A DNA stretch of 60,838 bases from the NCBI GenBank assembly GCA_027488855.1, contig JAIYAV010000241.1:1-60838 (forward strand). Reading direction: 5' to 3'. The notes under the pieces were generated by a model. The model ran no database searches. It had not been told where the DNA came from and was given only the letters and a program-made list of their open reading frames with translations. Below, piece by piece: positions 16,350 to 25,193 of this stretch. The position numbers and the translations under genes are program-made. Numbering within the stretch: the stretch's first letter is position 1; every line of letters begins with the position of its first letter. The stretch is from Saprospiraceae bacterium. GTDB lineage: Bacteria; Bacteroidota; Bacteroidia; Chitinophagales; Saprospiraceae.

Positions 16350-17834
16350 ATGAGACCCATTTTTACCTTATTGTTTCTGGTCGTGTCCCAATGGACTTTT
16401 GCCCAAGTGCAATCCTGTCAGGACATCGTTTTTCCCACACTGAACTCCTCCTTGTACCAGGGTGTGTATTACAACGACCTGCGTTGGGACGATGACCACA
16501 AAATCATCACGGTAAGTTTCATCAATGGATCTGCGTTTTTGCAAAATAAGGTCAAACAATACGCCGTAGAGTGGGGCACTTACGCCAACCTGCGTTTTGA
16601 ATTTGTCACTCGGGCTGGTGCCGACATCCGCATTTCTTTTTACCAAGGTAAAGGCTCCTGGTCTTTGATTGGCAAGCAGTCCAGCCAGTTTTCGGTAGAT
16701 GTCAACACTGGGAGGTCGGTCAATGGGCTGAATGGCCCTTCGATGAACTACGGTTGGTTTAATGAAAAAACCACGGATCAGGAATTCCGGCGCACCATCT
16801 TGCACGAGTTTGGCCATGCCCTGGGTTTGTTGCACGAGCACCTCAGCCCCCTATCAGGCATCAAGTGGAACATCCCCAAGGTGTACGCCCACTACATGCA
16901 AACGCAGAATTGGAGCAAGGAGGAGGTCGACAAAAATGTACTGAACAAATACTCGGTCACCCAAACCAATGGCGAGTACGACCCCAAATCGATCATGCAT
17001 TACCCGGTCAGCAAGGACTTTACGCTGGACGGGTACGAGGTAGGTTGGAATTACCTCCTTTCGGCGGGCGACAAAAAGACCATCGCTACCATTTATCCGG
17101 CGGCAAACCCCACTACCCCCAATAAAGAAACGCCCAAGCAACTTTACCGCATCACAGGGCTGACTTATGGCGACAGCATCTGGTCTTTGACCATGTCCAA
17201 AAACAAGGTAACCAATGCCCAGATCTGGCGCACCCGCCCCAATTTTCCCAATGCGGAAATCCAGGAATTTTGGGGCAAAGGTTACCAGATCAGCAACTTG
17301 AGCTATGGCGGTGGCTTATGGGCACTGGTGATGTCGCAAGGAACTGGTTTAAGCGAACAAGTATGGCGCACCCGTCAGGCTTTTCCAGAAGCAGAAATCA
17401 ATACCTTATGGGACAGCGGCTATTACATCAACAGCCTCAGTTATGGCAACGGTCTCTGGGCGCTGGTCATGTCCAAAGGCACTGGATATACTGACCAAAT
17501 CTGGCATACCCACGCTGCATTTCCCAAAGACGAAATCAAGGAATATTGGGATCAGGGCTACCACATCACCAGCCTCAGCTATGGCAACGGGCAATGGGCT
17601 TTGGTCATGTCCAAAAATGCAGGCTATCAGCTCCAACTCTGGCGCACTCGTACTTATTACCCCAAAGATGAAATCCAGGAATTGTGGGACAAAGGCTACC
17701 ACATTACCAACTTGACCTACGGCAATGGCTTGTGGGCCTTGGTGATGTCCAAAGGAGCTGGTTATCAGTTGCAATCCTGGCGCACTCGGCAGAATTTTCC
17801 ATCGGCGGAGATCGATGAGTTATGGAAGAAGTAG
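16350..17834 (+). CDS. secreted astacin-like (M12) metalloprotease with five C-terminal repeats
   Basis: 494 residues. Signal peptide 1-18 (ending WTFAQ). The catalytic domain has H152-E-F-G-H156-ALGLL-H162-E, the astacin zinc motif, and a Met-turn SIM216HYP. From about residue 265 come five tandem repeats of about 46 residues with the pattern YxIxxLxYGxGxWALVMSxxxGxxxQxWRTRxxFPxxEIxxxWxxG. The pattern reminds me of the DUF7477-type repeats at the C-terminus of plant MUT9-like kinases. It probably acts outside the cell, the repeats perhaps forming a propeller or binding surface. Confidence 0.85.
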   Translation: MRPIFTLLFLVVSQWTFAQVQSCQDIVFPTLNSSLYQGVYYNDLRWDDDHKIITVSFINGSAFLQNKVKQYAVEWGTYANLRFEFVTRAGADIRISFYQGKGSWSLIGKQSSQFSVDVNTGRSVNGLNGPSMNYGWFNEKTTDQEFRRTILHEFGHALGLLHEHLSPLSGIKWNIPKVYAHYMQTQNWSKEEVDKNVLNKYSVTQTNGEYDPKSIMHYPVSKDFTLDGYEVGWNYLLSAGDKKTIATIYPAANPTTPNKETPKQLYRITGLTYGDSIWSLTMSKNKVTNAQIWRTRPNFPNAEIQEFWGKGYQISNLSYGGGLWALVMSQGTGLSEQVWRTRQAFPEAEINTLWDSGYYINSLSYGNGLWALVMSKGTGYTDQIWHTHAAFPKDEIKEYWDQGYHITSLSYGNGQWALVMSKNAGYQLQLWRTRTYYPKDEIQELWDKGYHITNLTYGNGLWALVMSKGAGYQLQSWRTRQNFPSAEIDELWKK

Positions 17835-17901
17835 TGGGCTAAGTAACGCAGAAAAATTTTAGATTTGCAAAAGCAAACTAGCCCATTATGCACCATTTGA
17901 C

Positions 17902-18930
17902 ATGAGTCGAAAACGGATAACCATTTATGATTTAGCTAGAGAATTGGGCATTTCTGCCTCTTATGTATCAAGGGCATTGAATGACCATCCATCCATCAAT
18001 CCCAAAGTATGCGAAAGTGTAAAGCAAAAAGCGCGAGAATTAAACTACAAGCACAATTCACACGCTGCTAATTTACGCCAGGGCTCATCCAAAACCATTG
18101 GGGTGATTGTCCCACACATCAATCAGTATTTTTTTTCGGAAGCCATCTCCGGGATCGAAGAAGTCTGCTTTCAAAACAACCATAGTTTGATCATTTGCCA
18201 GTCGCATGAATCCTTTCAGCACGAATGCAAAGCCATTGACACCTTGGTTCATCAGAACGTTGATTGTATTTTGATTTCCGTTTCGGCTGAGACCAAATCC
18301 ATAGCGCATCTTGAAAACATTCAAAAGCACAACATTGAGCTCATTCAGTTCGATCGTTGTATGGACGAAGTAGACAGCTTTAAGATTTTAAATGACAATA
18401 AAGAGATCACGTATCAAGTGTCCAAAAGCCTGATTGAACAGGGCTACCGGAAAATTGCCTTTATTGGTGGGCCAAGCCATCTTGCTACTTTTGGACTTAG
18501 AAAAGAGGGGTTTATCCAGGCGATCAAGGAACATGAATTGAGCATCCCAAATCATTTCATCGTAGAGAATGCCTTGTCCAGAGAAGAAGCGATTGAAGTG
18601 GCCAGGGAGCTCCTCGTGCTGAACGAACCGCCGGATGCTTTTTTGAGTATTTCGGATCACCTGTCCCTGGGCGTTTTACAAGTTGCGGAGTCCATGGGCA
18701 TCCAGGTGCCCTCCCAATTGGGCATCTTCGGTTTTGCCAATGAGGTATTCGCTCCCATCGTTAAACCTGCCCTCTCCTCCGTGGACCAAAGGAGTAAAGA
18801 GTTGGGAAAACGGGCTGCTCAGATTTATTTTGAGTTCATCTTAAATGGCAAAACCACTGCGCCGGAGGATAAAGTGGAAATCATCGCGAGCGATCTGCTC
18901 ATCCGGGCGAGTTCAAAAAGGTTGCAATGA
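17902..18930 (+). CDS. LacI-family transcriptional regulator
   Basis: 342 residues. The N-terminal helix-turn-helix is typical (ITIYDLARELGISASYVSRAL, followed by the hinge helix region HAANLRQGSSKTIGVIVP), and a periplasmic-binding-like effector domain follows (LISVSAETKS, IAFIGGPSHL, DAFLSISDHLSLG, SSVDQRSKELG). It probably senses a sugar and controls the glycan genes downstream. A TTCAATCGATTGAA palindrome with the central CG usual for LacI operators stands before the GH95 gene (20098-20111). Confidence 0.92.
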   Translation: MSRKRITIYDLARELGISASYVSRALNDHPSINPKVCESVKQKARELNYKHNSHAANLRQGSSKTIGVIVPHINQYFFSEAISGIEEVCFQNNHSLIICQSHESFQHECKAIDTLVHQNVDCILISVSAETKSIAHLENIQKHNIELIQFDRCMDEVDSFKILNDNKEITYQVSKSLIEQGYRKIAFIGGPSHLATFGLRKEGFIQAIKEHELSIPNHFIVENALSREEAIEVARELLVLNEPPDAFLSISDHLSLGVLQVAESMGIQVPSQLGIFGFANEVFAPIVKPALSSVDQRSKELGKRAAQIYFEFILNGKTTAPEDKVEIIASDLLIRASSKRLQ

Positions 18931-19051
18931 ATACGTGCTTGCAAATTTTTATGATTAATTGTACAAATCACATTAATAACTTTAGCTAAATTTGATCCAC
19001 CTTGGCACACTTGCCTTGTTCTGAACTCACTTTATGGTAATCAACAAAGAA

Positions 19052-20080
19052 ATGAAGGTACTGACCTGCATCAAACCCGGGGAGTTGGTTTACGCCACCA
19101 AAGAAAAGCCCCAACTTGAGCCAGGCAGAGCCATCATTAAAATCAAACGCATCGGCATTTGTGGTACCGACCTACACGCTTTTGAAGGTACCCAGCCCTA
19201 TTTTAGCTACCCACGGATTCTGGGCCATGAACTTTCGGGCATCCTGGCTGAGTTCGACGATGCCCCGGGGTTTATGCATGGCGAGTCGGTTACTTTTACC
19301 CCCTACTTCAGTTGTGGTACCTGTGTGGCTTGTCGGGTGGGTAAAACCAACTGCTGCACCCAACTGCAGGTCTGTGGCGTCCACATCGACGGAGGTATGG
19401 TGGAGTACCTTTCGGTGCCTTCTTCAACGCTGGTGCACGGTGAAGGCCTGACATTTGATGAACTGGCCCTGGTAGAGCCATTGGCCATCGGTGCACATGG
19501 GATACAAAGAGCAAACATTTCCAAAGGAGAGTTTGTGCTGGTGATTGGTGCCGGGCCAATCGGTTTGGGAACTATGGAATTTGCCCGAATTGCGGGAGGC
19601 AAAGTCATTGCACTGGACATCAACGAGCATCGCCTGCAATTTTGTAAGGATAAGCTCAAGGTGCCCTACGTGGTCAATGCACAGGCGGCAAATGTGGTTG
19701 AACAACTGATGGACATCACCAATGGCGACATGCCCACCGTGGTCATTGATGCTACGGGAAGCCAAAAAGCCATCAACAATGCTTTTCAATACATGGCGCA
19801 CGGAGGCCGCTATGTTTTGATTGGGCTGCAAAAAGGGGACATCTCCTTTAGCCACCCAGAATTCCACAAGCGCGAAGGGACTTTGATGAGCAGCCGCAAC
19901 GCCACCAGAAAGGATTTTGAACAGGTGATTAACAGTTTGAAGCAGAAAAAAATCAATCCGGCCACTTACATCACCCATCGGGTCATGTTTGATGAAGTGG
20001 GTGGCGAATTTGAAAATTGGCTCAACCCGGCAAACGGGGTGATCAAAGCCATGGTTGAAGTTCCGCATTCGAGTTTTTAG
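19052..20080 (+). CDS. zinc-dependent alcohol/sugar-acid dehydrogenase (MDR family)
   Basis: 342 residues from MKVLTCIKPG; an ATG at 19034 gives 6 more. Catalytic zinc region GICGTDLHAFEG and GHE (ILGHELSG), structural-zinc cysteines in CGTCVACRVGKTNCC, and the cofactor motif VIGAGPIGLGTMEFA are present, so both zinc sites look intact. Similar proteins oxidise L-galactonate, L-threonine or sorbitol. Its place between the LacI regulator and a GH95 fucosidase suggests a role in catabolism of L-fucose or L-galactose from plant glycans (inference). Confidence 0.85.
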   Translation: MKVLTCIKPGELVYATKEKPQLEPGRAIIKIKRIGICGTDLHAFEGTQPYFSYPRILGHELSGILAEFDDAPGFMHGESVTFTPYFSCGTCVACRVGKTNCCTQLQVCGVHIDGGMVEYLSVPSSTLVHGEGLTFDELALVEPLAIGAHGIQRANISKGEFVLVIGAGPIGLGTMEFARIAGGKVIALDINEHRLQFCKDKLKVPYVVNAQAANVVEQLMDITNGDMPTVVIDATGSQKAINNAFQYMAHGGRYVLIGLQKGDISFSHPEFHKREGTLMSSRNATRKDFEQVINSLKQKKINPATYITHRVMFDEVGGEFENWLNPANGVIKAMVEVPHSSF

Positions 20081-20097
20081 TTTTTTTTGCTCAAAAA

Positions 20098-20111
20098 TTC
20101 AATCGATTGAA
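20098..20111. promoter_or_regulatory. LacI-type operator palindrome before GH95
   Basis: TTCAATCGATTGAA is a perfect 14-bp palindrome with a central CG, the hallmark of LacI-family operators. It is 90 bp upstream of the GH95 start, and a lacI-like gene lies 2 genes upstream. Confidence 0.6.
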
Positions 20112-20200
20112 TAAATATAAACAGTTCATTTTCAATTTTAAACAAAACCCCAACAGTGCCGCTTTAGCAAGTAAAAACAAACTCTGCCAAACCTACTACG

Positions 20201-22660
20201 ATGCAACAAACAGTCCTTTTGGGTTTACTCCTGGTAAGCACTCTGAGTTTTTCCCAGGAAAAACCAGGCTTGAAACTGTGGTACAACCAAGCTTCGGGCA
20301 CAAAATGGGAAAATGCCCTCCCCATCGGCAATGGTCGACTGGGGGCCATGATCTATGGCAATGTAGACAAAGAAACCATCCAGCTCAACGAACACACGGT
20401 TTGGAGCGGCAGCCCCAATCGCAACGACAACCCGGCGTCTTTAGATTCACTCGCCGAAATCAGGAAACTGATTTTTGAAGGAAACCACAAAGTGGCGGAG
20501 AGATTGGCTAACCGGGTCATCATCACCAAGAAGTCGCACGGACAAATGTTCCAGCCGGTTGGCAGCCTCCACCTTTCCTTCCCAGGCCACGAAAACTACA
20601 GCAATTATTACCGCGAACTGGACATTGAAAAAGCGGTAGCCAAAACCTCCTATGTGGTGGATGGGATTACCTACACGCGTGAAGCCCTGGCTTCATTCCC
20701 CGATCGGGTCATCGTCATGCGGCTCACGACCAGCAAACCCGGAAGCCTCTCTTTTTCCGCCAACTACTCCTCGCCCCAGCGCAAAAAAGTTTTTGCTACC
20801 ACCTCTACCAAAGACCTAAGCATCAGTGGCACCACCAGCGATCACGAGGGGGTAAAAGGTATGGTCGAATTCAAAGGCATCACCCGCATCAAACTGGATG
20901 GGGGTACCCTGAGCTCCAACGATACTTCGCTTACCGTAAAAGGTGCCAATTCCGCAACCATCTTTATCTCGATCGCCACCAACTTCAACAATTACAAAGA
21001 CATCAGTGGCGACGAGGAAAAACGAGCTGTGGATTACCTGAACAAAGCCTATCCCAAAGCCTATGCCAGCATCCTGGCTGGCCACATTGCGGCCTACCAA
21101 AAATATTTTAATCGGGTCAAACTAGACCTGGGCATCACTCCCGCCGCCAATTTGCCGATCGACGAGCGCCTCAAAAACTTCAGCAGTACGAATGACCCTC
21201 ATCTGGTCAGTTTGTATTACCAATTTGGCCGGTATTTGTTGATTTCTTCCTCCCAGCCGGGTGGGCAACCTGCCAACCTGCAAGGCATCTGGAACAACCG
21301 CCTGAATCCCCCCTGGGACAGCAAGTACACCATCAACATCAACACCGAGATGAACTACTGGCCAGCAGAGCGCACCAATCTCGCCGAGCTGCACCAACCA
21401 CTCCTGGAGATGGTCAAAGAACTCTCGATCACTGGACAGGAAACGGCCCGGACCATGTACGGCACCCGCGGCTGGATGGCCCACCACAACACCGACATCT
21501 GGCGCATGAATGGCGCAATCGACGGGGCGTTTTGGGGCATGTGGACAGCAGGGGGTGCCTGGCTCACGCAACACCTCTGGGAGCATTACCTCTACAATGG
21601 CGATAAAACGTATTTGGCCAGCGTGTATCCTGCGCTCAAAGGCGCCGCCTTGTTTTATGTTGATTTTTTGATCGAACACCCCAAGTACAAATGGTTGGTG
21701 GTCAGCCCGGGTAACTCGCCTGAAAATGCACCCAAAGCACATGATGGCTCCTCGCTGGATGCCGGGACAACGATGGACAACCAGATCGTTTACGACGTAT
21801 TCAGCTCGACCATTCGCACTGCCCAGTTGTTGGGCAAGGATTCGGCTTTTGTCGACACGCTGAAACAAATGCGCAGTCGCCTGGCCCCCATGCACATTGG
21901 TCAACACAACCAGTTGCAGGAATGGCTGGAGGATATTGATGCCCCCGATGACCACCATCGCCACGTATCCCATTTGTATGGTTTGTTTCCTTCCAACCAG
22001 ATTTCCCCTTACCGCACACCGGAGCTGTTTGCGGCTTCTCGCAATACCTTGCTGCAACGCGGCGATGTGTCCACGGGTTGGAGCATGGGCTGGAAGGTGA
22101 ACTGGTGGGCCAAATTGCAGGATGGGAACCATGCCTACAAATTGATCCAAAACCAGCTGACCCCACTGGGCGTAAATCCCGATGGCGGCGGCACCTACAA
22201 CAACCTCTTCGATGCGCACCCACCTTTCCAGATTGACGGCAATTTTGGCTGTACTTCAGGCATCACCGAGATGTTGCTGCAAAGTTCCGACGCTGCCCTT
22301 CATGTATTGCCCGCACTACCGGATGTATGGCCCAATGGCAGCATTACCGGGCTGCGGGCTTGGGGTGGTTTTGAGGTGTTAGACTTGCAATGGAAGGATG
22401 GCAAAGTGGTGAAATTGGTGGTGAAATCTACGCTGGGTGGCAACCTGCGTTTGCGGGTACCCAATGCTTTGAAATTGAGCAATGGTGCGAGTTTGAAAGT
22501 GGCTATGGGCAAAAATCCTAATCCCTTTTATCAAACTGAGGAAACGCCAGCGCCGATTGTTTCGGCAAAGGCAACGATTAAGCCATTGGAGTTGAAAGCA
22601 ACGCTGGTGTATGATTTGCCTACGCAGAAGGGGCTGGTTTATACTTTTATTGGGCAATAA
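20201..22660 (+). CDS. GH95-family glycoside hydrolase (alpha-L-fucosidase/galactosidase)
   Basis: 819 residues, standard for GH95. Signal peptide about 1-19 (ending LSFSQ). N-terminal beta-sandwich motif WENALPIGNGRLGAMIYG and LNEHTVWSGSP; the (alpha/alpha)6 catalytic core includes NINTEMNYWPAERTNL, HHNTDIWR and DGNFGCTSGITEMLLQS (about 682-698). The enzyme removes terminal alpha-1,2-linked L-fucose or L-galactose from xyloglucan or pectic side chains. Periplasmic or surface. Preceded by a LacI-type operator. Confidence 0.93.
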   Translation: MQQTVLLGLLLVSTLSFSQEKPGLKLWYNQASGTKWENALPIGNGRLGAMIYGNVDKETIQLNEHTVWSGSPNRNDNPASLDSLAEIRKLIFEGNHKVAERLANRVIITKKSHGQMFQPVGSLHLSFPGHENYSNYYRELDIEKAVAKTSYVVDGITYTREALASFPDRVIVMRLTTSKPGSLSFSANYSSPQRKKVFATTSTKDLSISGTTSDHEGVKGMVEFKGITRIKLDGGTLSSNDTSLTVKGANSATIFISIATNFNNYKDISGDEEKRAVDYLNKAYPKAYASILAGHIAAYQKYFNRVKLDLGITPAANLPIDERLKNFSSTNDPHLVSLYYQFGRYLLISSSQPGGQPANLQGIWNNRLNPPWDSKYTININTEMNYWPAERTNLAELHQPLLEMVKELSITGQETARTMYGTRGWMAHHNTDIWRMNGAIDGAFWGMWTAGGAWLTQHLWEHYLYNGDKTYLASVYPALKGAALFYVDFLIEHPKYKWLVVSPGNSPENAPKAHDGSSLDAGTTMDNQIVYDVFSSTIRTAQLLGKDSAFVDTLKQMRSRLAPMHIGQHNQLQEWLEDIDAPDDHHRHVSHLYGLFPSNQISPYRTPELFAASRNTLLQRGDVSTGWSMGWKVNWWAKLQDGNHAYKLIQNQLTPLGVNPDGGGTYNNLFDAHPPFQIDGNFGCTSGITEMLLQSSDAALHVLPALPDVWPNGSITGLRAWGGFEVLDLQWKDGKVVKLVVKSTLGGNLRLRVPNALKLSNGASLKVAMGKNPNPFYQTEETPAPIVSAKATIKPLELKATLVYDLPTQKGLVYTFIGQ

Positions 22661-22727
22661 CTATGGGGTTTCATGTCCTCCGAGTCAGAAAATACAATGC
22701 TCTGGTTTCATTTGGCACTTTACCAGC

Positions 22728-22920
22728 CACTACGTGGGCGCTCGTCGATCCTTTTTTGCTCACTGCGTGAGCAGGCTCGACGGTCGCAGATACCAAGAGC
22801 CTACGTAATGTGCAAGTTGAGTAAAAAGCCAGACAAGAGGTAGGATCTGGAACCTGCGACCGTCGAGCCCGCTCGCGCAGCGAGCATTTAGGGATCGACG
22901 AGCGCCCACGTAGTGGCACG
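22728..22920. repeat. large palindrome, CGCTCGTCGATC family
   Basis: This 300-bp gap between GH95 and GH43 holds nested arms: CACTACGTGGGCGCTCGTCG on the left and CGACGAGCGCCCACGTAGTG on the right; inside these, GCTCGACGGTCGCAG faces CTGCGACCGTCGAGC. A small GCTCGCGCAGCGAGC hairpin lies in the right half. It shares words with 4029-4080. No ORF of merit. Confidence 0.75.
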
Positions 22921-22962
22921 TAATACGTTCATCATTTTTTCAAACTTTAAAAAAACGCAGTC

Positions 22963-24630
22963 ATGCATAAACTATATCAACTAATCGTCATCCTACTCTT
23001 CGCCAGCCAAATTGGTCTGGCTCAAATCACCATCCCCAACCCCATCCTGACCGGGTTTTATCCCGATCCCAGCATCACGCAGGTGGGTAAGGATTATTAC
23101 CTCGTTCATTCCACTTTTTCCTACTTCCCCGGCATCCCGGTATTTCACAGCAGGGACTTGAAAAACTGGAAACAAATCGGCAACGTCATTCACCGCAACT
23201 CCCAGATGGATTTTATGGGGGAACGTTTGACTCGCGGCTTGTTTGCCCCTTCCATCAGTTACCACAAAGGCACTTTTTACTTGGTCTGTACCGACATTGA
23301 CCACGATGGCAATTTTGTGGTAACGGCCAAAGACCCCGCAGGTCCCTGGAGCGACCCGGTGAAAATTCCGCAGGTGCGCGGTATTGACCCCTCCATTTAT
23401 TTCGACGGTGACGACAAAGCCTACATCGTGTACAACAGCGATGCGCCCGACCGCAAACCCTTGTACTCGGGCCACCGCACGGTCAGAGTGCAGGAGTTTG
23501 ACCCCGTAGCGCTGAAGGTGGTCGGTGAAGAAACACAGCTCATCAATGGCGGGGTCGACATCACCAAAAAGCCCGTCTGGATTGAAGCGCCCCACTTCCT
23601 GAAAAAGAATGGCTGGTATTATTTGTATGCTGCCGAAGGTGGGACTTCGGTCAATCACTCGGAGGTGGTTTTGCGCAGCAAATCGATTTTGGGGCCTTTT
23701 GTGCCTTACGAGCAGAACCCTATTTTGACCCAGCGCGATTTACCCGCCGACCGCAAGGACCCGGTTACTTCCGCCGGGCATGCCCAGTTTGTAGAAGGCC
23801 CCGATGGCAAAACCTACGCCGTTTTTTTGGCGGTAAGGCCTTATGAGGGCGACTTTTACAACACGGGTCGGGAAACTTTCATCGCACCCGTGGAATGGAA
23901 AAATGACTGGCCCATCATCAATCCGGATCACAAGGAGATCCAATATTCCTACACGGCCAAGTACAAGGAGGTCAAACAAAAAGGAGCCTTGCCCCAAGCG
24001 GGTAATTTTCAATATACCCTGACTTTTGAAAAAAACCTCGACCCAGCTCTGCTGTTCATGCGCAAAATAGACAGCAGCTCTTTCTCCTTGTCCAAAAAGC
24101 AGGGACTCACCCTGAAGCTGAAGCCTGAAACGGTGATGGATTTCAGCAATCCTTCTTTCATCGGCAAACGCCAGCAACACTTGTACAGCACGGCAGAAAC
24201 GGCTTTGAGCTTCACCCCCACTGCGGAGCATGAAAAAGCAGGCTTGGTGATTCTTCAGGATGAAAAACATTTTTACTACTTGTGCAAATCCCAGTCACAG
24301 GGCAAAGCGGTGGTTCAGTTGTACAAAAGTATGACTACGGAAAAATCCATGGAATTATTGGCTGAAATTCCGGTGAAAGCCTCCGCAAAATCAGTGGGTT
24401 TGCGCATCAGTTCGGCGGGCGACACCTACAGTTTTTACTGTTCGGAGGATTTCAAAACCTGGAAGCCGCTGAAAGAGAAAGTAGACGCCAAATTCCTCAG
24501 CACCAAAGCGGCGGGAAGTTTCATTGGCTGTTTGTACGGGATGTACGCCACTTCTTCGGGACAAACAACTACCAACTCCGCTTCTTTCAAGTACCTAAAA
24601 TACGGAGGGAATGACCCGATGTTCAAATAG
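22963..24630 (+). CDS. GH43-family glycoside hydrolase (xylosidase/arabinofuranosidase-like)
   Basis: 555 residues with signal peptide 1-20 (ending IGLAQ). The five-bladed GH43 propeller shows the catalytic base D35 (GFYPDPS), the pKa-modulating Asp near D142 (GIDPSIYFDGDD) and the general acid E208 (VWIEAPHFL). A C-terminal beta-sandwich (about 350-545) matches the GH43 C2-type domain. It would release xylose or arabinose from hemicellulose side chains in the periplasm. It is in line with GH95 upstream and GH43 and esterases downstream. Confidence 0.9.
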   Translation: MHKLYQLIVILLFASQIGLAQITIPNPILTGFYPDPSITQVGKDYYLVHSTFSYFPGIPVFHSRDLKNWKQIGNVIHRNSQMDFMGERLTRGLFAPSISYHKGTFYLVCTDIDHDGNFVVTAKDPAGPWSDPVKIPQVRGIDPSIYFDGDDKAYIVYNSDAPDRKPLYSGHRTVRVQEFDPVALKVVGEETQLINGGVDITKKPVWIEAPHFLKKNGWYYLYAAEGGTSVNHSEVVLRSKSILGPFVPYEQNPILTQRDLPADRKDPVTSAGHAQFVEGPDGKTYAVFLAVRPYEGDFYNTGRETFIAPVEWKNDWPIINPDHKEIQYSYTAKYKEVKQKGALPQAGNFQYTLTFEKNLDPALLFMRKIDSSSFSLSKKQGLTLKLKPETVMDFSNPSFIGKRQQHLYSTAETALSFTPTAEHEKAGLVILQDEKHFYYLCKSQSQGKAVVQLYKSMTTEKSMELLAEIPVKASAKSVGLRISSAGDTYSFYCSEDFKTWKPLKEKVDAKFLSTKAAGSFIGCLYGMYATSSGQTTTNSASFKYLKYGGNDPMFK

Positions 24631-24677
24631 CAGGGCACCACAGTAAACTATAAACAAACAGAATTGGACTAAGGCTC

Positions 24678-25165
24678 CTTACCTCTAAACGAAGAGGTAA
24701 GCTCTAAACTCAGCCTTGCGCAGCTCCGCTGCATTTTGATTTCACCACGACGTCACGACGGGCACGACGATTTACACGCTTCGCGTTTTTAAGGCTTCGC
24801 CCATACCACTGGACATTTTTATTTTTTAGCCACAAAGGCTCAAAGACACCAAGCAAAAACTTATTGATTAATAGCACTTTGTGTCTTTGTGTCTTTGGGG
24901 TACAAAAAATGTCCAGTAGTGTGGGCTTCGCCTCTTTTTGCTAAAAGCGACATGATTGTAAAACGGATGAAACGGATGGAACGGATGAGAACGGATTTTT
25001 ATTCCGCCTGCGGCGGATAAGGATGAGCCGAAGGCGAGTCAAAGTCCGTTCCTATCCGTTCCAGTCCGTTTCATCCGTTTTACAATCATGTCGCTCTACG
25101 CCAAAGGCGTCCAAGCGCGTAGCGCAAACGTCGTGCCCGTCGTGTCGTCGTGGTGAAATTCCCTT
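24678..25165. repeat. nested modular palindrome, copy A
   Basis: This 560-bp gap holds a small CTTACCTCT hairpin (24678-24701) and then a nested structure. Outer arms are chains of CACGACG words (from 24741; mirrored near 25120-25158). Inside sit two hairpins: one (about 24800-24945) with ACTGGACATTTTT outer arms and CACAAAGAC words, and a second (about 24940-25095) with arms made of AACGGATG units, GATTGTAAAACGG facing CCGTTTTACAATC. The second hairpin and the outer arms recur at 29338-29650. Confidence 0.85.
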
Positions 25166-25193
25166 TTGGCGAAGCCAAAAAATCTACCACAAC

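Noticed and set aside
21122-22219. 365-codon open frame antisense to the GH95 gene
   Set aside because: It is the mirror of a strongly conserved glycoside hydrolase; the translation has no motif and such long antisense frames are usual in this codon usage.
25023-25193. N-terminal extension of the second GH43 gene
   Set aside because: It translates the nested palindrome, and the ATG at 25194 begins a proper signal peptide.
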